64,000 nucleotides of DNA, from the NCBI GenBank assembly GCA_009768925.2, contig VHIT02000027.1:1-64000 (forward strand), read 5' to 3'. A program made the position numbers and the translations under genes. Numbering within the stretch: the stretch's first letter is position 1; each line of letters starts with the position of its first letter. Source of the stretch: Cryptosporidium bovis (taxonomy: Eukaryota > Apicomplexa > Conoidasida > Eucoccidiorida > Cryptosporidiidae). The notes beneath the pieces are model-generated. The model searched no databases and was not told the DNA's origin. It worked only from the letters and a program-made list of their open reading frames with translations. Below, piece by piece: positions 1-10,392 of this stretch.

Positions 1-446
1 ATTATTCACCAACATCACCACATTATTCACCAACATCACCACATTATTCACCAACATCACCTAATTATTCACCAACATCACCTAATTATTCACCAACATC
101 ACCTAATTATTCACCAACATCACCACATTATTCACCAACATCTCCAAAGTATAATCCAGTATCTCCCAATTACTCGCCTTCATCTCCAAAATATAATCCA
201 ACTTCTCCAGATTACTCGCCTTCATCTCCAAAATATAACCCAACTTCGCCAAATTATTCCCCAACATCTCCTAAATATTTACCTTCTGAAAGTTATAATC
301 CTACTTCATCAAACTATTCAAATACAGAAATTGAAGTATCGAACTATTCATCTCTGCAGTATGATCCTTCAATTATCAATAATACTCAGGATTTGGAAAC
401 AGAAAGAAAGGATGGGGATGAAGAGTACTCTCCGTCATCCAACTAA
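1..446 (+). CDS. RPB1: RNA polymerase II largest subunit RPB1, C-terminal end (partial)
   Basis: This is the 3' end of a gene entering from the left edge; the reading frame has codons starting at base 3 and stops with TAA at 444-446. It encodes about 13 consecutive heptads of the YSPTSPx type. Positions 7 are His, Asn or Lys rather than Ser, and several later repeats start Y-N-P or read Y-S-P-S-S-P-K. A non-repeated acidic tail ending in EEYSPSSN follows. This is the carboxy-terminal domain of RPB1, the phosphorylation-controlled platform that recruits capping, splicing and 3'-end factors to nascent mRNA. The catalytic body lies outside the window. The gene runs convergently into the diacylglycerol kinase gene with about 60 bases between stops. 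Confidence 0.95.
   Translation, partial: YSPTSPHYSPTSPHYSPTSPNYSPTSPNYSPTSPNYSPTSPHYSPTSPKYNPVSPNYSPSSPKYNPTSPDYSPSSPKYNPTSPNYSPTSPKYLPSESYNPTSSNYSNTEIEVSNYSSLQYDPSIINNTQDLETERKDGDEEYSPSSN
3..275 (+). repeat. 21-bp tandem repeats encoding the CTD heptads
   Basis: Thirteen 21-base units in register with the RPB1 reading frame. The first six are nearly identical at DNA level (TATTCACCAACATCACC core, varying mainly in the last codon), while the later units differ by silent and replacement changes. High DNA identity of the 5' units suggests recent duplication or homogenisation of that block. Confidence 0.9.
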
Positions 447-505
447 GCATGATCTAGAAGATTTAAGAAGCTAAATAAATTAGAGAAAATACCATATCTA
501 AAAAA

Positions 506-3223
506 TTAAATTCTACTTTCTTTTAGAATTTGTTTTGTTATCCAATCTCGTTGATTGTTATTGACGATGTTTTTTTGAACTGCAAGTTCTAAGGCGTTCT
601 TGACAGAGAGAGGTATTGTATTCTCTATCTTTTCAGAACACAAAACATGAATTTTCCCCAATGATTTGATGTTTAATCGACACTTATTTATTATTCTTGG
701 CTCTCCATCTACTTGGAAGGGAATTTGTTTGGGGATTTCCACTACAATGTCACTACCCTGACACAACTTTATTGGTTCTGTCAGCCCTACCTGTAACTGT
801 GTTAGATGAAACAATGATCTAATCCCAACGACTTCAATTAAACCATCATCTATTTTTTGATGTTCAAACTTTGAAGGAAAATCCTCAGAGTCCCTAGATA
901 AATTAAAGTGCTCTTGACGTGAAATTATTGGAAAACTACTCCTAAATGCACTTGAAAACCAATTTTTAAGTTTATTGATAGACCTAATTCTGTCATTGCT
1001 AAATTTGTAGTCCAGTCCGACAAATTCACTGTCATCGGACAAATCAAACTCACATGATAGACAATCAGAATCTCGAGTATTACCAATTGAAAAAGACATC
1101 GACCTTTCATTTGTGTTTTTGCATGCAATTTTATTTGGTTTTCCTGTGTCTTTTGAAGTGAAAAAAGTCTGAGTCTTACTTTTAGAGTAGTTTCTAGAGA
1201 CTTTCCAAAGATTCACTCCACCTGCAAAACTAGGGATATTACAAATCACGAGGCCTTCCAATCGTTGATTCTTTTTAGAGTTAACTCTATTTTCTATCTC
1301 TTCCGTGTTCTCTGATAATATTTTGTTATCTATCCCAAGAAATCCTACAATTCTAATTATTTTCAGAAAAATATATTTCAAGCAAGTAAAAATAAAAAAA
1401 AATTCATTATCTTTAGATAGAAAATAAGATATTTTTTGAATTCTTGAAACTTGAATCTTGCTTGATTGGATGTTGTTAGAGCTATAGCCATCTGTTTTGG
1501 ATTTACCAACATTATTTAAAATGTTTACTTCCTCTCCATCACACCAAATTCTTAAACCGTCTAATTGAATACTCTTGTTAAGAAAGAAATCTTTGAGGCC
1601 AACTTCCCCATAAACTAATTGGTTTCCGAACCTACTGTTAAAATGTTGTGGATACTCCTCCCTTAGATTATGGAATTTTAATGCAATTCTTGCAGCAATA
1701 CCAATATCAAGATAATTCAGAAATGTTGACGAAAATATAAGGTTTTGACTATTTATATTCTCCGGTTTTCTGTTATCTATTTCTAATGCTGAACAATTCC
1801 AAATATCCATCTTTCTAATGTTCGAGGTACATATTCTCTTTAGAAAGCCAAAAATATCTCCATCAAAACTCACATCCCATCCAAGTATTCTGCTTAAATC
1901 ATTTCCAGTACCAAGAGGCAGAGTTGCAATTGGAGGGAGTTTTTCAGAATCAAATCCATAGATTTCCCTACATCTGTCTATTACCCATCTCACAGTTCCG
2001 TCTCCACCGCAGATAAGTATCAACAATCTATTCATAGTTGCAAGTTCTTTGAACAGTATCAGTGCTTCGTCTGGACCTTTTGAAGTTTGAATATCAACTA
2101 TTTGGATAGGATTTAGATAAAAATACAGGTCCTTTATAAGTTTTTGCCCAAAATGACCACCAGATCTAGTATTTACGAAAACGAGAAGTGGTTTTTCAGA
2201 CTTATTTGTGAGAAAGTCATTACAAAATCTCAATTTTCTTTCATAAGAAGTAGATTTTGGGATCATTTGAATGAATTCTGAAATTCTACGTTTTTGTGGT
2301 GACGAGTAGAAAGTTTCTGATTTTAATGATATTGATTCTGGGGTGTACTCGGGTTTTCTAAACCTTTGGTTTCTGTAATGTAGATCTTTCTTAAAATCTT
2401 CATGAAATATAGAGTTCGATTTGTCAATGGCATGACCATTACCTTTATTTGTTCTAATTAATTCAAAAGCAAATGAATTAGGTGGTAGTATAATGTATTT
2501 AAGCGTTCCAAGGTCACACTTTTGATTAGATATATTATTTTCATATGCACACTTGTCATGAAACGTTCTATTACACCAAACACATCTCTGACCTGCCAGG
2601 CCAAATGGTGAAAAACAAATTGTTCTGCATATTGAGCAAAGTGCACCGGAGTGTAAATTACCTTTGATTAATACATGTAGGTGGACAAGGTCTTTCGCTT
2701 CTCCATTATCAAAGCTTGATCTTCCATAAGAGGAATTTCTATTTAGTACATTATTATCTGAAATATTAGAAACAATATTATTTAATAATGATTCAATCTT
2801 ACAATATTGTGAATCCGATTGCATTATACAATGTAAGTGAGAAATACGTTTACAGAAGAGGCATTGCCAACCTTCATAGTTTTTCATTAAAATAGAACGT
2901 TTTTTTATTATTTCTGAGCAGTTAGTACAATACTTTGGATATTCTGGTGTTTCATACAATACCCAGTTATGCCTTAGCTTTATATGTTTTAATATGTTGT
3001 AATTGTAATGATTTTTGAAGTAAAATATGGTAAAGAATAGTAACATAGAACAAGTAAGAATAAACAAAATTATTATATACCAGTGTTTAGCAGTTAACGT
3101 ATTTAGATGGTAATTTGTACTTGTAAATGCCATGTTGACTACACTAAATATTTCCCGAACAGGAAAAAATTTATCAAATAAATCAAGCAAAAAAGTGCAA
3201 AATGAATCATTCTGAACAACCAT
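506..3223 (-). CDS. Membrane diacylglycerol kinase with tandem C1 domains (DGK-epsilon-like)
   Basis: 905 residues. Order seen: a hydrophobic segment at about residues 46-69, two Cys/His C1-type zinc domains at about 85-141 and 183-236, then the DAGK catalytic domain from about residue 344 with the glycine-rich motifs CGGDGTVRWV and PLGTGNDLSR. A DAGK accessory domain runs to the end. It should phosphorylate diacylglycerol to phosphatidic acid at a membrane. The single N-terminal membrane helix before two C1 domains resembles DGK-epsilon and the apicomplexan DGK1 type, in which the lipid product triggers secretory events; that role is inferred here. The accessory domain is broken by two polar, low-complexity inserts at about 565-650 and 675-785. 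An internal Met at residue 31, just before the helix, could be the true start. Confidence 0.93.
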   Translation of the reverse strand: MVVQNDSFCTFLLDLFDKFFPVREIFSVVNMAFTSTNYHLNTLTAKHWYIIILFILTCSMLLFFTIFYFKNHYNYNILKHIKLRHNWVLYETPEYPKYCTNCSEIIKKRSILMKNYEGWQCLFCKRISHLHCIMQSDSQYCKIESLLNNIVSNISDNNVLNRNSSYGRSSFDNGEAKDLVHLHVLIKGNLHSGALCSICRTICFSPFGLAGQRCVWCNRTFHDKCAYENNISNQKCDLGTLKYIILPPNSFAFELIRTNKGNGHAIDKSNSIFHEDFKKDLHYRNQRFRKPEYTPESISLKSETFYSSPQKRRISEFIQMIPKSTSYERKLRFCNDFLTNKSEKPLLVFVNTRSGGHFGQKLIKDLYFYLNPIQIVDIQTSKGPDEALILFKELATMNRLLILICGGDGTVRWVIDRCREIYGFDSEKLPPIATLPLGTGNDLSRILGWDVSFDGDIFGFLKRICTSNIRKMDIWNCSALEIDNRKPENINSQNLIFSSTFLNYLDIGIAARIALKFHNLREEYPQHFNSRFGNQLVYGEVGLKDFFLNKSIQLDGLRIWCDGEEVNILNNVGKSKTDGYSSNNIQSSKIQVSRIQKISYFLSKDNEFFFIFTCLKYIFLKIIRIVGFLGIDNKILSENTEEIENRVNSKKNQRLEGLVICNIPSFAGGVNLWKVSRNYSKSKTQTFFTSKDTGKPNKIACKNTNERSMSFSIGNTRDSDCLSCEFDLSDDSEFVGLDYKFSNDRIRSINKLKNWFSSAFRSSFPIISRQEHFNLSRDSEDFPSKFEHQKIDDGLIEVVGIRSLFHLTQLQVGLTEPIKLCQGSDIVVEIPKQIPFQVDGEPRIINKCRLNIKSLGKIHVLCSEKIENTIPLSVKNALELAVQKNIVNNNQRDWITKQILKESRI

Positions 3224-3635
3224 AGCTAGTGTGAATTCATAAATGAGGTAATAATTATTATATTTTGATTGTAGTTAAGATACTCTACGAAAACACATTA
3301 AAACCAAATTTATGTGTTCAGATGATTAAGAACTATTTTTTTTTTTTGCGGTGGTAGTATAAGGCGGTACAAACTTTGTAATAAAGGTCAATAATTATTT
3401 TATTAAATATTCATGAAGATTTCTACATTAAATGCCAGTTTTGCACTAATGGAAAGAGCAATGAATAATATTTGTTTTAAAAACTTTTATAACCAGATTC
3501 ATTATACACTTTTGATCGCCAATTCTTTTTATTTGTACTTCAATTTAATAGGATCTTTTTATTGCATTTCTGGTATTTCAATACTAGCGCCATTTGTCAT
3601 TTTGACAATGTATATTTTTTTTGTTCTTTATAAAT
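3224..3635. other. Divergent intergenic region between DGK and NSA1
   Basis: 412 bases of AT-rich sequence with a 12-base T run at 3336-3347, followed by a small GC-rich island containing two GCGG cores (GCGGTGG and GGCGGTAC). It presumably carries promoters for both flanking genes. I see no RNA gene. Upstream ATGs such as the one at 3413 would be bypassed only if transcription of NSA1 starts downstream of them. Confidence 0.5.
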
Positions 3636-4949
3636 ATGAACTATCTTTACTGTGGAGATAATTTAGGTGCGATAAAAGAATACAACATCAATGAAATCTT
3701 TAAAAAAGAATCTAATTTAAGTGATTCTATCATAGAAGCTTCAAGATGTGATGCTAAGGGTGTAACATTTATCTCTTTTAAAAGTAATTATACCTCATCT
3801 AAACAAGTAGGAATAGAAAAGCTAAATGAATATGAAATTTATGTTGGATACTCAGATGGATTGATTGAAATATATAATGGACCATTGATCAATAATAGTA
3901 GAATACCAAAGACTAGAATAAGGGTTTCGGGGGAAGTCATTTTCATACAGGATATCTCACAAAATTATACCGATGAAGTTGAGCTTGGAAATACAGTAGT
4001 ATTAATCATAACCAATTTGATGAAGCTATACATATTGAGAATACCTCAATTATTAGCCCTTCAGAATCATCTAGTTTCAGTAGTAAACATTCAATGTCTA
4101 ACTGATGAAGATTTAGAATTTAGTTCCAAATATATAATTAACTCACTGGAACTCCCAGGAACAAATATAAGTTGTGTCGCGTATAATGGTGTAAACAATT
4201 CAATAGCATACGGCGGATATGAATCTGATATAAAGTTGTTTAGTTTAAAAAGAAATAGTATTTATTGGTGTTGTAAAAATATTCGAGCAAATATGTTAAA
4301 GCATCGTGTTTCTATTGATGTGACTAAACTCATCTTTCTGCGTGAAAATGGTGAAGTACTACTTTCAGGTACTGGATTTGGTGAAATCAGAATTTATTCC
4401 CCAAATTCGCAAAAAAGACCTTTAATAAATTTCGATCTTTGGAGTGATAAACTACCTGTTACAAGTATGACCGTCATAAAAAAGTGGAGTCAGCAAAAAT
4501 CAAATATCAATAGTCACAGTTGCATTGTTGCTGTTGGAAATAACAAGGGCTCTACATTGATTATTAAGATAGTATATGGCAGCGAAAAGAAACAAGAAAT
4601 ACATCCTATGCTGGAAAAAAAAAAATCTGCACTTTCCAGTAGGAAGGTGGTACCATCCATCGAGAAATTCTTTATTAAAGATGTAATTGGCCTTAGAAAA
4701 GATTCAGAATCTGATTTTAAAAACTATAAAATTAAGGTGTCAATAATAGGGAGTTTCAAGGGGATAATTGGAGGGATTCGAGCAATGTCTTGTTTTAAAA
4801 TGGAGGGTACCAAATGTGAATATGGAAACACCAATATAATTGCAATAAGTGGTCCAGGAAGATATATTCATTTGTTTGATGTAGAGAGGAGGAAATTAAT
4901 TAAAAAAATATTTGCATCACAAAAAATCTCAACTATGATGGTTGTTTAG
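3636..4949 (+). CDS. NSA1: Ribosome-assembly WD40 protein NSA1/WDR74
   Basis: 437 residues. The full open frame begins at a TTG at 3621, but the first ATG is at 3636, and the resulting start (MNYLYCGDN...) matches the family, in which the first beta strand lies right at the N-terminus. Recognised features are the family blocks YESDIKLFSLKR, LLSGTGFGEIRIYSP, a VGNNKG strand, and near the C-terminus GPGRYIHLFD followed by a short basic end. NSA1/WDR74 is a beta-propeller factor that acts in the nucleolus on the pre-60S ribosome and is displaced by the AAA-ATPase Rix7/NVL. Its stop lies 4 bases from the stop of the convergent 1812-residue gene. Confidence 0.85.
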   Translation: MNYLYCGDNLGAIKEYNINEIFKKESNLSDSIIEASRCDAKGVTFISFKSNYTSSKQVGIEKLNEYEIYVGYSDGLIEIYNGPLINNSRIPKTRIRVSGEVIFIQDISQNYTDEVELGNTVVLIITNLMKLYILRIPQLLALQNHLVSVVNIQCLTDEDLEFSSKYIINSLELPGTNISCVAYNGVNNSIAYGGYESDIKLFSLKRNSIYWCCKNIRANMLKHRVSIDVTKLIFLRENGEVLLSGTGFGEIRIYSPNSQKRPLINFDLWSDKLPVTSMTVIKKWSQQKSNINSHSCIVAVGNNKGSTLIIKIVYGSEKKQEIHPMLEKKKSALSSRKVVPSIEKFFIKDVIGLRKDSESDFKNYKIKVSIIGSFKGIIGGIRAMSCFKMEGTKCEYGNTNIIAISGPGRYIHLFDVERRKLIKKIFASQKISTMMVV

Positions 4950-4953
4950 ATTA

Positions 4954-7900
4954 TTATGTTGTTAGTTTCGTGTTGATTACTTTAACAGCACTTGAAAATA
5001 GACTATTTTTAAATTCAGCTAGAACTTTTGTTTTTTCCTTATTTGTACGAAAAATTCTGTAGTATTGATGCGATAACTGGTGAAAAATATACCTTGGTAA
5101 ATAAGAATCTAATAAATAATTTCTATCACGATTAACCACAGAGATTTTGTTGTTTAAAACCAATTGACAAACATCTGGTAGCGTATCAAAATTTTGATTT
5201 TCCTGAAACTGATCAAAAAAGTTGTTTTCAAGCTTCGATATTTTATTTATGTACTTGAGGATAACTTTTAATAAATATTTCTGTGATGATATTGAATTGT
5301 CTATTATTTTAAAATCAATCGAAATAATTTCAATAGCTAGGCTGTATAGTTTTAGAGAAAGGAGTTGTAATATCAACAATTCTAATACACTATTTCTGAA
5401 CATTACAAAAATATTGAAAAATATACCAATCAACGATAAGTCCATGTTTGAATATGAATGAATATCGAATTTATTACAAACATGTCCTCCCAATGTAATG
5501 AAATCAACTTCAATTATCGTATTAGAGAGCTCTAGAAGAGGTATTATGAAAGATGAAAAAACATTAGTTCCAGCCAACATAAAAGAATAACCGTGCAAAG
5601 TGAGTATAATCAAAGTTATAAGCTCAGGTACGGATCTTTTATGAAAATAGGAATCCGCAGTTTTAGTTAACAGAACTTTCTCAATACGAATGTTAGTAGC
5701 GCTCTTAAGAACATACTTTCTCGAAGAAACAATGGAAATATCGAACATTTTTTTTCGCAAAAGATCCTCAAAAATATCTATACTATGTTTATCATTTAAT
5801 AAAAACGTTCCAAAAATAAACCATAAAAATAATTTAAATGAGAAAATATTATTCTCAAAAAATAACTTCTTGAAAATGTAATAGGCCAACTCCGAAATGT
5901 CTTCGACATCTTTTGAAGTAATTCCATTTTCAACACAAAGTTCGAAGTGATTGTCCCCATGAATTTTCATATTTTTAAATGGGATAACCATCATCTTTAA
6001 AGATATGAGCTCACACATGATATCATGAACAACAAAATAATTCGAATAGGTTTTTAATAAAGGAAGAGAAGTTATTACTCTCTTTATTTCATTAAATAAT
6101 GGTGGCAAGGTTTTTGTATTAAAATCAAGTGAGCTTTTTATATTTGCAATGTTGACTATATTCCTTTTTATAATTAAGAAGAAACTTTGGAAGAGTTCAA
6201 TATTATTAATACCATATTTCTTCAAATAATAAAATATAATTATTGCAATAATTTGCTCTCTAAAGTTCACAGCTGTATTAATATTAATAAGGGCTGAAGA
6301 TATTTTTAAGAGTAATTCAAGTGGATAAAATTCAATCAAAAACTCCTCCGACATCCATGTACATCTAGAAAATAGTTTTTCAACAAAATTACACAACTCA
6401 AAAACTCCAGAATAATTGGTAATATCTATATCTGATATCTTAAGCATAATCGCATCATAAAAAAGTTTGTAATAACCACAGCCTGTATACTTAATAATGT
6501 CTAAAAGATCATTTAGTTCATTTATTTTCCAATTTAAAAGCCCATCCAAGCAAAATATCAGAGTGTAATCGAAACCTGTTGTTAAATCTAGAGTAACATC
6601 TTCGTACATCTTAAGACGCTCTGACAATTTCATATTGAGAACTACAATACTGAGGTTATAAAGAAGTTTTTCTGCTTCATTATTTTCGTATTTTTCATTT
6701 TTTAAAATTTTATTAAGTAATGATATAATATCAATTTGGTATGCTTTATTTGATGAAAGCCTAATAATAAAATTTAGCAATCCGTCACAGTCGTATGATG
6801 CATTAATAAGCAAATCAAATAGGATTTGTGAAATCGGCTTTCCATCTTTAGTTAACAACCTTCTATATCTTTCTTGTGAAAATCTCTTCTCTACGAAAAA
6901 TGCATTTTCTAGAGTAAACAAGGAAAAAGCCGTTAATAATTCTTTCCCGAAAGAAGAAAGTACTTTTCTTAAATACCAATAATTGTCCCACGTATTCATA
7001 AATGAAATAATATTCTCAAAAATGCCAAAATATTGTTCCTTTGAAATATTAACACTAAAGCAATTTAAGTTGATAAAAGGAAATACTCTGAACATCACTA
7101 GTATAATTTTAAATATATATATATTACTAAGACTTGAATTATAACCAAGGGTGGTATTGATATTTGACTGTGAAATATTTGTAATAATAAACAATAACCT
7201 TACAAAAATGTTGTTCAGGTTTTTCCTCGGGTCTTTAGGTTGATAATATTCGTTTAGGATTGATATGGAGTGCTCAGGATATTTATTAATAATAGTAATG
7301 TGCCGTTTTGATAAAACAGGATATACATACTTACTACTTTGTTTTGGTAATGGCATCTCAATTAAGCGAAGCAACTCAAAAGAAACAAACAAGGGAATCT
7401 TACTGTGATTATTCGCAAATTTATTAATATTATAAATTAGAGGTTCTATATTCTGAAAATTAATTGCTCCCATAAATATTTTCCACCTTCTAATCCACTC
7501 AAAAGAGTCAAATGAAAGAAGATATATTGGCAGTTTCGACTCCTCTATTAAAAATTCCTGTCTTTCTTTGCCTTCATCCGAATTATCAAGGTATAGACTA
7601 TTTAATGAATCAGTATAAGAATGAATAATCTTATATATATTAATGAATGATTGAATAACCTCTCTAAACTCCACATACAATTCTTTTTTATAGAGTATGG
7701 TAATAATTGATTTGCAAATTTGAAGTTTAATCATAGAATTAACATTTGTTGACGAAATAATTTCTATTGTCTTCTTGCAATTATAAAGTAATAAGTCTGT
7801 AGATGCGCAAATATGTATATCTGAGAAGTCATTTGTTGTAAAATAAATGTTATTAATTTCATTAGTGTTTTTATAAACATCAAAAGAAGAATTAAAATAT

Positions 7901-10392
7901 AAATCATAAAACGAACCAACAGTTGTATTTTTACAATAATATATACTTCTGAAAGAGTTTTGTACATTTTCTAATATTTTTTCGGTATTTACTTCATATG
8001 ACTTGCCAACAATTTCGTTGGATTTATGAGCCATGTAAAGTTCAAGGAACTTAAAAGGAAAGTTCGTAACGATCAATTCTTCAAGTTGTCTCAATAGGTT
8101 ATGTATTTCAGCAGAGCATATATGTTTACAACCATCATAATGACTTAATATTGTAAATAGAGAAATAGAATACAAATCATCAGAACGGTAGTATTTTAAA
8201 TTCTCCAGAATTATTTCAATTGCGTATTCCTCATACTCATATAATAAGAGTGTCTTAACTTTTGCAACAGTGATATCGGGAATAGTGAACTCAACTTTTT
8301 CATCTAATAAAGATATTATATAATCTAACTTTGAATGAATTGGTGAATTTTTATCAACAATACAAAGAAAAGGATTTGAAATTAACAAATTTGTAATAAT
8401 TTCTGTATTATTCCTGTTTTTTAGGATAAATTTTGGATCATAATGAATACAATCGTTAAGCATCCCAATCCTGTTAATTTTGTCAAGTTCTTTGCTAGAA
8501 ATGAATGAAAGAATAGGATATAAATCCGAAGTGCGTGGACGTGTATCTTTGAGACTTTGAATAGCTATGGACATGTGTATTGAATCCCGAATTGAATCAA
8601 CATGGCATTTTAATCTTATTTTATCAGTAATTGTTGGAATCCCATCAATAAAATTATTTAATTTTGAAATGAATAAATTGAAATACTCAATATGTAACGA
8701 TGAATAATTTTCAAGTATATCATCAAATATTTCATATATTTTAGTGGTAAATTGATTTATATCAGTTGAATTAGAGAATAAAGATGAAATAATTTCAACG
8801 AGAAAATCGTCTATGTTATTTACTTGTTTGTTATAAAGAACAGTCTTCAATAAATAAATTATTGAGTCAATCAAATTACCAAAGACTGAATTAGGTAATT
8901 TAGTTGCACTAGATATAATTTCATAAAGAGAAATAAAATCTCTAACTACTCCAAGAGAGTAGATCACCGGTATGTTTCTAAGTAATCTGATAAAGAAACA
9001 CTCGAGTAATTCAGGTGACTTTAATGACTTTGTAAGTTCAAATAGTTTAATATTTTTTATAAATTTGAGTGGAAATTCCCGAATTATATCAACAATTAGC
9101 TGTTGTTTTTCATGAAATTCTATGGAAATGCAAATGCTTTCAAGCCAATTCATGTATTTTTTACCAGAATCACCTACATAATTAATTGACGATCTCTTAC
9201 AGAATGGGCACAAAATTGTTGTATCCACATTTTCTGATCTATTGAATAAATTTATATTGCGAATCACTAATGGTTTATTAATTTGTTTAATTAATGACTC
9301 ATTGTTAGGAATGTATTTATATATTTCATCAATATAGTCTTGAATCTCAAGTGCGCTTGAATTTAATAGTGGAGAATTTGTTCCATTAATAGACAAAATA
9401 ATAATTTGCAATATTTTCAAGGGGCATGAAATGACTCTTTTATAATGTTCCATTATGGGGCTACTGTTACTAATGATTATTTTCGACAATTTACAAAAAA
9501 ATTTAATGGGCAAATTACCTATTTCATTATTGAGATAGTCTATAATAAGATCTTCGAGTGAAGCCCTGATATTTAATCCAATATAACTATTCAAATCCGA
9601 TTTATTTTCAACAACCATCTTGGAATCAATGGGAATTATTTGTAGGTGATCTATGATGTCGCATTTATTTATAAATGGTTTGCACATCCCATTCAAATAC
9701 GAATCTAATTTCGTTTGCTTATGTTTTTTACTTATTATGAACTTTATATGATTAATAGCAATATATGTTCCGAAGTATTCAAGTAGGATTCCCTCTAATT
9801 CACTTTCTGGGCATCTCAAACAGAGATTCATGAAATATTTTAGCCTTTCCGAAGGTTCTTTATGGACAAAATTGATAATATCTGTAGTTTCACTGCATCT
9901 TAGATTAAATTTCTCTATAATTGTGTACTGAATTAGAGTTGAATAAAAAGAAAATAATAAAAGAGTAGAATTGTGGAATTGAGGTAAAAAATGATCCATA
10001 TTGATTGAAACAGTTTGGTTATCACTATTAACATCAAAACCAAGATGATTAATTATCGAAGTTAAAAAGGGTAGCGCAAACTTCAAATCAAATGTATTTT
10101 TCATAATATGATAGCAACGCTGGAGGGACCAATCAACGATACTGTCAAATGTATCAAAAAAGATAGAATTATTGTTTATAAATAATGAAACTTCATCTTT
10201 GTTTTCAAATTCATTATTGTTTTGATATGTTCCTGGTTTAGGAATAATATATAAATAATTATCGATTTGTAGGGTTTCAGGTATAGAGTTAAATATCAAC
10301 TTCCAAAATTTTTGTATTTCAGGAGATTTCAAAAGTTTACTTAAATCATTTATCCTACATTCTGCTGCAGCTAGTATTGCAATCTTGATCAT
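4954..10392 (-). CDS. Giant helical protein with Sec39/NBAS-like N-terminus
   Basis: 1812 residues in one exon, rich in Leu, Ile, Asn and Lys and apparently helical throughout, with no membrane segment that stands out. Residues 1-52 resemble the start of the Sec39 family: a helix like AILAAAECRINDLSKLL, then SIPET at 36-40, then a short spacer ending in YLYIIPK. The Sec39 family (Sec39, NBAS) forms part of the ER-resident Dsl1/NRZ tethering complex that captures Golgi-derived COPI vesicles. A central segment with the C-x2-C pair CPFCKR and a following Trp-containing helix could be another family block. I do not recognise the C-terminal half. The gene call is firm; the functional assignment is tentative, and a solenoid scaffold of another kind is possible. 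Confidence 0.6.
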   Translation of the reverse strand: MIKIAILAAAECRINDLSKLLKSPEIQKFWKLIFNSIPETLQIDNYLYIIPKPGTYQNNNEFENKDEVSLFINNNSIFFDTFDSIVDWSLQRCYHIMKNTFDLKFALPFLTSIINHLGFDVNSDNQTVSINMDHFLPQFHNSTLLLFSFYSTLIQYTIIEKFNLRCSETTDIINFVHKEPSERLKYFMNLCLRCPESELEGILLEYFGTYIAINHIKFIISKKHKQTKLDSYLNGMCKPFINKCDIIDHLQIIPIDSKMVVENKSDLNSYIGLNIRASLEDLIIDYLNNEIGNLPIKFFCKLSKIIISNSSPIMEHYKRVISCPLKILQIIILSINGTNSPLLNSSALEIQDYIDEIYKYIPNNESLIKQINKPLVIRNINLFNRSENVDTTILCPFCKRSSINYVGDSGKKYMNWLESICISIEFHEKQQLIVDIIREFPLKFIKNIKLFELTKSLKSPELLECFFIRLLRNIPVIYSLGVVRDFISLYEIISSATKLPNSVFGNLIDSIIYLLKTVLYNKQVNNIDDFLVEIISSLFSNSTDINQFTTKIYEIFDDILENYSSLHIEYFNLFISKLNNFIDGIPTITDKIRLKCHVDSIRDSIHMSIAIQSLKDTRPRTSDLYPILSFISSKELDKINRIGMLNDCIHYDPKFILKNRNNTEIITNLLISNPFLCIVDKNSPIHSKLDYIISLLDEKVEFTIPDITVAKVKTLLLYEYEEYAIEIILENLKYYRSDDLYSISLFTILSHYDGCKHICSAEIHNLLRQLEELIVTNFPFKFLELYMAHKSNEIVGKSYEVNTEKILENVQNSFRSIYYCKNTTVGSFYDLYFNSSFDVYKNTNEINNIYFTTNDFSDIHICASTDLLLYNCKKTIEIISSTNVNSMIKLQICKSIITILYKKELYVEFREVIQSFINIYKIIHSYTDSLNSLYLDNSDEGKERQEFLIEESKLPIYLLSFDSFEWIRRWKIFMGAINFQNIEPLIYNINKFANNHSKIPLFVSFELLRLIEMPLPKQSSKYVYPVLSKRHITIINKYPEHSISILNEYYQPKDPRKNLNNIFVRLLFIITNISQSNINTTLGYNSSLSNIYIFKIILVMFRVFPFINLNCFSVNISKEQYFGIFENIISFMNTWDNYWYLRKVLSSFGKELLTAFSLFTLENAFFVEKRFSQERYRRLLTKDGKPISQILFDLLINASYDCDGLLNFIIRLSSNKAYQIDIISLLNKILKNEKYENNEAEKLLYNLSIVVLNMKLSERLKMYEDVTLDLTTGFDYTLIFCLDGLLNWKINELNDLLDIIKYTGCGYYKLFYDAIMLKISDIDITNYSGVFELCNFVEKLFSRCTWMSEEFLIEFYPLELLLKISSALININTAVNFREQIIAIIIFYYLKKYGINNIELFQSFFLIIKRNIVNIANIKSSLDFNTKTLPPLFNEIKRVITSLPLLKTYSNYFVVHDIMCELISLKMMVIPFKNMKIHGDNHFELCVENGITSKDVEDISELAYYIFKKLFFENNIFSFKLFLWFIFGTFLLNDKHSIDIFEDLLRKKMFDISIVSSRKYVLKSATNIRIEKVLLTKTADSYFHKRSVPELITLIILTLHGYSFMLAGTNVFSSFIIPLLELSNTIIEVDFITLGGHVCNKFDIHSYSNMDLSLIGIFFNIFVMFRNSVLELLILQLLSLKLYSLAIEIISIDFKIIDNSISSQKYLLKVILKYINKISKLENNFFDQFQENQNFDTLPDVCQLVLNNKISVVNRDRNYLLDSYLPRYIFHQLSHQYYRIFRTNKEKTKVLAEFKNSLFSSAVKVINTKLTT

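Noticed and set aside
3413-3661. 82-residue plus-strand ORF before NSA1
   Set aside because: It overlaps the NSA1 start in another frame, is hydrophobic AT-driven sequence, and has no family match; at best an upstream ORF.
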